Shown one piece after another: positions 13,218 through 14,703 of a stretch of DNA of 14,703 nt. The notes beneath the pieces are model-generated. The model did no database searches. It was not told the DNA's origin and was given only the letters and a program-made list of their open reading frames with translations. The position numbers and the translations under genes were made by a program. The stretch is from the NCBI GenBank assembly GCA_031255955.1, contig JAIRRO010000121.1, positions 1 through 14,703 of the forward strand. Direction: 5' to 3'. How positions within the stretch are numbered: the stretch's first letter is position 1; every line of letters begins with the position of its first letter. The DNA comes from Oscillospiraceae bacterium. GTDB lineage: Bacteria; Bacillota; Clostridia; Oscillospirales; Oscillospiraceae.

Positions 13218-13523
13218 TCACATCCCAAGTAGCTCGGTATGCATCCCTGTGGCAACCAAATATAAAATCATATCTGTTTCCCGTTTTTCGTACAAAAGCA
13301 GCCAGTCACCGGAGCCGCTGATATGACATTCGCGAAACCGCTTCATATTCCCTTTCAATCTACGGTCCTTCCAGCTTGGCGGTAGCGGAATATCCCTTGA
13401 AAGCTGCTCGATAGCCCATTTTAACTGTGCCATATCTAGCCCGCGCTTTCTTGCGAGTCTGCGCCCTCTTTTGAACTGTGAGCTTTCTATAGGCTTATAT
13501 TTTTCAGTCAACGGCTTCCGCAT
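13218..13523 (-). CDS. YafQ-family type II toxin (mRNA interferase)
   Basis: This 101-residue protein of the RelE superfamily has the YafQ pattern: EKYKPIESSQFKRGRRLARK, a helical hairpin (MAQLKWAIEQLSRDIPLPPSW), KDRRLKGNMKRFRECHI, GDWLLLYE with the conserved DW, and a C-terminal strand with a late His (TGMHTELLG). YafQ toxins cut mRNA on the ribosome and are neutralised by a DinJ antitoxin, which is encoded directly upstream. ATG 13523 is chosen because the gene then overlaps the antitoxin stop by 20 bases, as is usual for these pairs; the longer reading upstream lies within the antitoxin gene. It ends 29 bases before the rnpB promoter, with no visible terminator between them. Confidence 0.87.
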   Translation of the reverse strand: MRKPLTEKYKPIESSQFKRGRRLARKRGLDMAQLKWAIEQLSRDIPLPPSWKDRRLKGNMKRFRECHISGSGDWLLLYEKRETDMILYLVATGMHTELLGM

Positions 13524-13833
13524 CTTCTTTGTCCCACATTGCGAACATTTCTTTTGTGCTTCGGTACGGCTTAACCGAGCTATCCGCGACAGCGGAGTGG
13601 AGTCTGTTCGATTCCGCCAAAAGCTTCGCTTCAAGCTCCGGCGGATAGCCGTTCTCGGTTAATTGAACGGCGGTTAATTCAAAAGGAATTTTGCGCTGTA
13701 GGCAAATTTGTTTGAGCGTGAGATTAAAAACATCGCTGAACGATAAACCGATAGCGGCAAGTATCGGTTCGGCTTTTGCCTTGATATCAGGATTTACCCG
13801 AATGTGCATGCCGCTTGAACGTGTGTTTGCCAC
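13504..13833 (-). CDS. RelB/DinJ-family antitoxin
   Basis: This 109-residue antitoxin has a ribbon-helix-helix N-terminus: VANTRSSGMHIRVNPDIKAK, then PILAAIGLSFSDVFNLTLKQI and CLQRKIPFELT, the classic DinJ wording. The C-terminal half is charged and should wrap around the toxin. The protein probably represses its own promoter. GTG 13833 is chosen because AGAGGT (13841-13846) lies 7 bases upstream and family members start at 'MANTR'. Starting further up would place the start at or before the -35 box. It overlaps and precedes the YafQ-like toxin. Confidence 0.87.
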   Translation of the reverse strand: MANTRSSGMHIRVNPDIKAKAEPILAAIGLSFSDVFNLTLKQICLQRKIPFELTAVQLTENGYPPELEAKLLAESNRLHSAVADSSVKPYRSTKEMFAMWDKEDAEAVD

Positions 13834-13852
13834 GTCGATCACCTCTGACGAT

Positions 13853-13881
13853 AATATACACAAAGCATCCGCAAATGTCAA
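13853..13881 (-). promoter_or_regulatory. Promoter of the DinJ/YafQ-like pair
   Basis: On the minus strand TTGACA (13881-13876) and TATATT (13858-13853) are 17 bases apart. Transcription would start near 13846, giving a very short leader that begins about at the ribosome site. The promoter lies only 10 bases after the stop of the truncated vanX. Confidence 0.7.
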
Positions 13882-13890
13882 GCATTGAAT

Positions 13891-14091
13891 TTACACATCC
13901 CCCGGCAGCGAGACGGTGAACGCCGTGCGTTGAACCTCACGCAGAGCCTCCGCCAGCGCGCGCGTCCCCGCGACGCGGTTGACAGCGTAGCCGGTGACGG
14001 GACGCCCGGTGAAGTTATCCCACGTGGCGTATTTTGCATCCCATCGGACGCCGCGCAGCGCGGTGTCTATAAATATAAAATCACGATGCAT
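13891..14091 (-). pseudogene. vanX: Truncated vanX (D-Ala-D-Ala dipeptidase), N-terminal fragment
   Basis: Full VanX is a zinc D,D-dipeptidase of about 202 residues that removes D-Ala-D-Ala in glycopeptide-resistant cells. Here residues 1-57 follow VanX closely (GVRWDAKYATWDNFTGRPV, GYAVNRVAGT, ALAEALREVQ). Nine unrelated residues, FTVSLPGDV, and a stop follow. All the catalytic and zinc-binding positions I recall for VanX (R71, H116, D123, E181, H184) lie beyond the break, and the expected GLLLWDGYRP is not found in the following bases. ATG 14091 follows an AGGGGTGA site and lies 12 bases after the ligase stop, the normal ligase-vanX order. This is a genuine truncation, not a window-edge effect. 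It could also be an assembly junction, so reads should be checked. Confidence 0.82.
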
Positions 14092-14103
14092 CCCGCTCAC
14101 CCC

Positions 14104-14703
14104 TCACAACTCGCCACTCGCCGGAGCCGCGTCGCCGCGCCGCCGCGTCGCTGCAGTGATCAGACGGTCAATCACATCCGGCAGCGGCACCCCGGCGGCG
14201 CGCAGCATGCGTGGAAAGCGGCTGTATGACGTAAAGCCCGGCATCGTGTTCACCTCGCCCAGCAGGATGACGCCGTCCTCCCGCAGGAACATATCCACGC
14301 GGGCAAGCCCCTCGCAGCCGAGCGCGGTATAAATTCGCTTTGCCGTCTCGCCGATTCGCCGCCGCTCTGACGCGGGCAGCTCCGCGGGGACTGATATAAC
14401 GGCATTTTCCGAGCCGTTTTCCGGGGCGGCCTCCTGATGTATGCGGAAAAACCCGCTGCGCAGCGTGATTTGATCTATCTCCCCGATGAATAGCTCTCTG
14501 CCGCTGCCCATAACGGCGCAGCCGACCTCGCACCCCGAAACTGCCTGCTCTATCAGGATTTTATCATCATATTGCCGCGCCGAGACGATAGCCTCCAAAA
14601 GATCACTCGCGCTATCGACGCGGCTCACCCCGAAGGACGACCCCGAGCGCGCCGGCTTGACAAAAACGGGATAACGCAAGCTTGCCTCGCTCGGAGGATT
14701 TTC
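14104..14703 (-). CDS. D-alanine-D-lactate ligase, VanA/VanB type (5' end outside window)
   Basis: The visible 199 residues are the C-terminal part of a Van ligase. They show YPVFVKPARSGSSFGV (11-26), the strand KILIEQAVSGCEVGCAVMG, GEIDQITLRSGFFRIHQE (omega-loop), ENGSENAVISVP, GLARVDMF and the metal/ATP site GEVNTMPGFTSYSRFP (149-164). The FRIHQE His (position 89 here) corresponds to the VanA/VanB His that favours D-lactate; D-Ala-D-Ala ligases have Tyr. The enzyme would make D-Ala-D-Lac, which weakens vancomycin binding to the cell wall precursor. I cannot say which Van subtype it is. The frame is open to the right edge, so the start and any vanH lie outside. The truncated vanX follows 12 bases downstream. 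Confidence 0.92.
   Translation of the reverse strand, partial: ENPPSEASLRYPVFVKPARSGSSFGVSRVDSASDLLEAIVSARQYDDKILIEQAVSGCEVGCAVMGSGRELFIGEIDQITLRSGFFRIHQEAAPENGSENAVISVPAELPASERRRIGETAKRIYTALGCEGLARVDMFLREDGVILLGEVNTMPGFTSYSRFPRMLRAAGVPLPDVIDRLITAATRRRGDAAPASGEL

Noticed and set aside
12832..13326. Several plus-strand ORFs of 79-144 codons across 12506-13326
   Set aside because: They lie on the complement of rnpB and its promoter or run antisense to fba, and show no protein-like pattern.

Overview
The window looks like a GC-rich Gram-positive anaerobe of the Clostridia (Oscillospiraceae/Christensenellales-like). The reasons are strong AGGAGG ribosome sites, a DUF4364 gene, HemZ, a type A RNase P RNA, a Noc-like ParB and an MBL-hydrolase/hemZ neighbourhood. 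This placement comes from gene content, not from a database search. Most genes are GC-rich; one 60-base line of htpG hand-counts to about 70% GC.

Layout, left to right. Positions 1-369 hold the end of a type II toxin-antitoxin pair: an antitoxin tail and a RelE/ParE toxin. Positions 370-750 are non-coding and carry a mosaic of palindromic repeat modules. An orphan Noc-like parB (751-1659) and a DUF4364 winged-helix gene (1731-2255) follow, then a second copy of the repeat mosaic. Next come a one-piece ABC exporter (2456-4240), htpG (4287-6245) and a glyoxalase II-like metallohydrolase (6309-6965), all on the plus strand. From 6980 to 10070, on the minus strand, lies a cassette of three genes, read right to left: an XRE regulator, a 68-residue cysteine-rich peptide and a radical SAM/SPASM enzyme. 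Then come hemZ (plus), class II fructose-bisphosphate aldolase (minus), rnpB (minus), a DinJ/YafQ-type toxin-antitoxin pair (minus), a truncated vanX (minus) and the 3' two-thirds or so of a VanA/VanB-type D-Ala-D-Lac ligase that runs off the right edge (minus).

The most interesting system is the peptide cassette. The small peptide has an acidic leader and a core with seven Cys and five Cys-X-Phe motifs, built from an internal tandem duplication. It lies next to a SPASM radical SAM enzyme, which is the standard arrangement of a thioether-forming RiPP (ranthipeptide or sactipeptide) locus. The core does not match a class I recognise. The precursor gene lies between perfect 23-bp inverted repeats, extending to about 32 bp with two mismatches, which suggests a mobile or invertible precursor segment. 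The maturase is AT-rich compared with its neighbours, and the whole cassette separates two genes that are often adjacent in Clostridia.

The right end is a decayed glycopeptide-resistance locus. The ligase keeps the lactate-type residues, but vanX stops after about 57 family-like residues and has lost every catalytic residue. A toxin-antitoxin module with its own promoter starts immediately after the break and runs up to the rnpB promoter.
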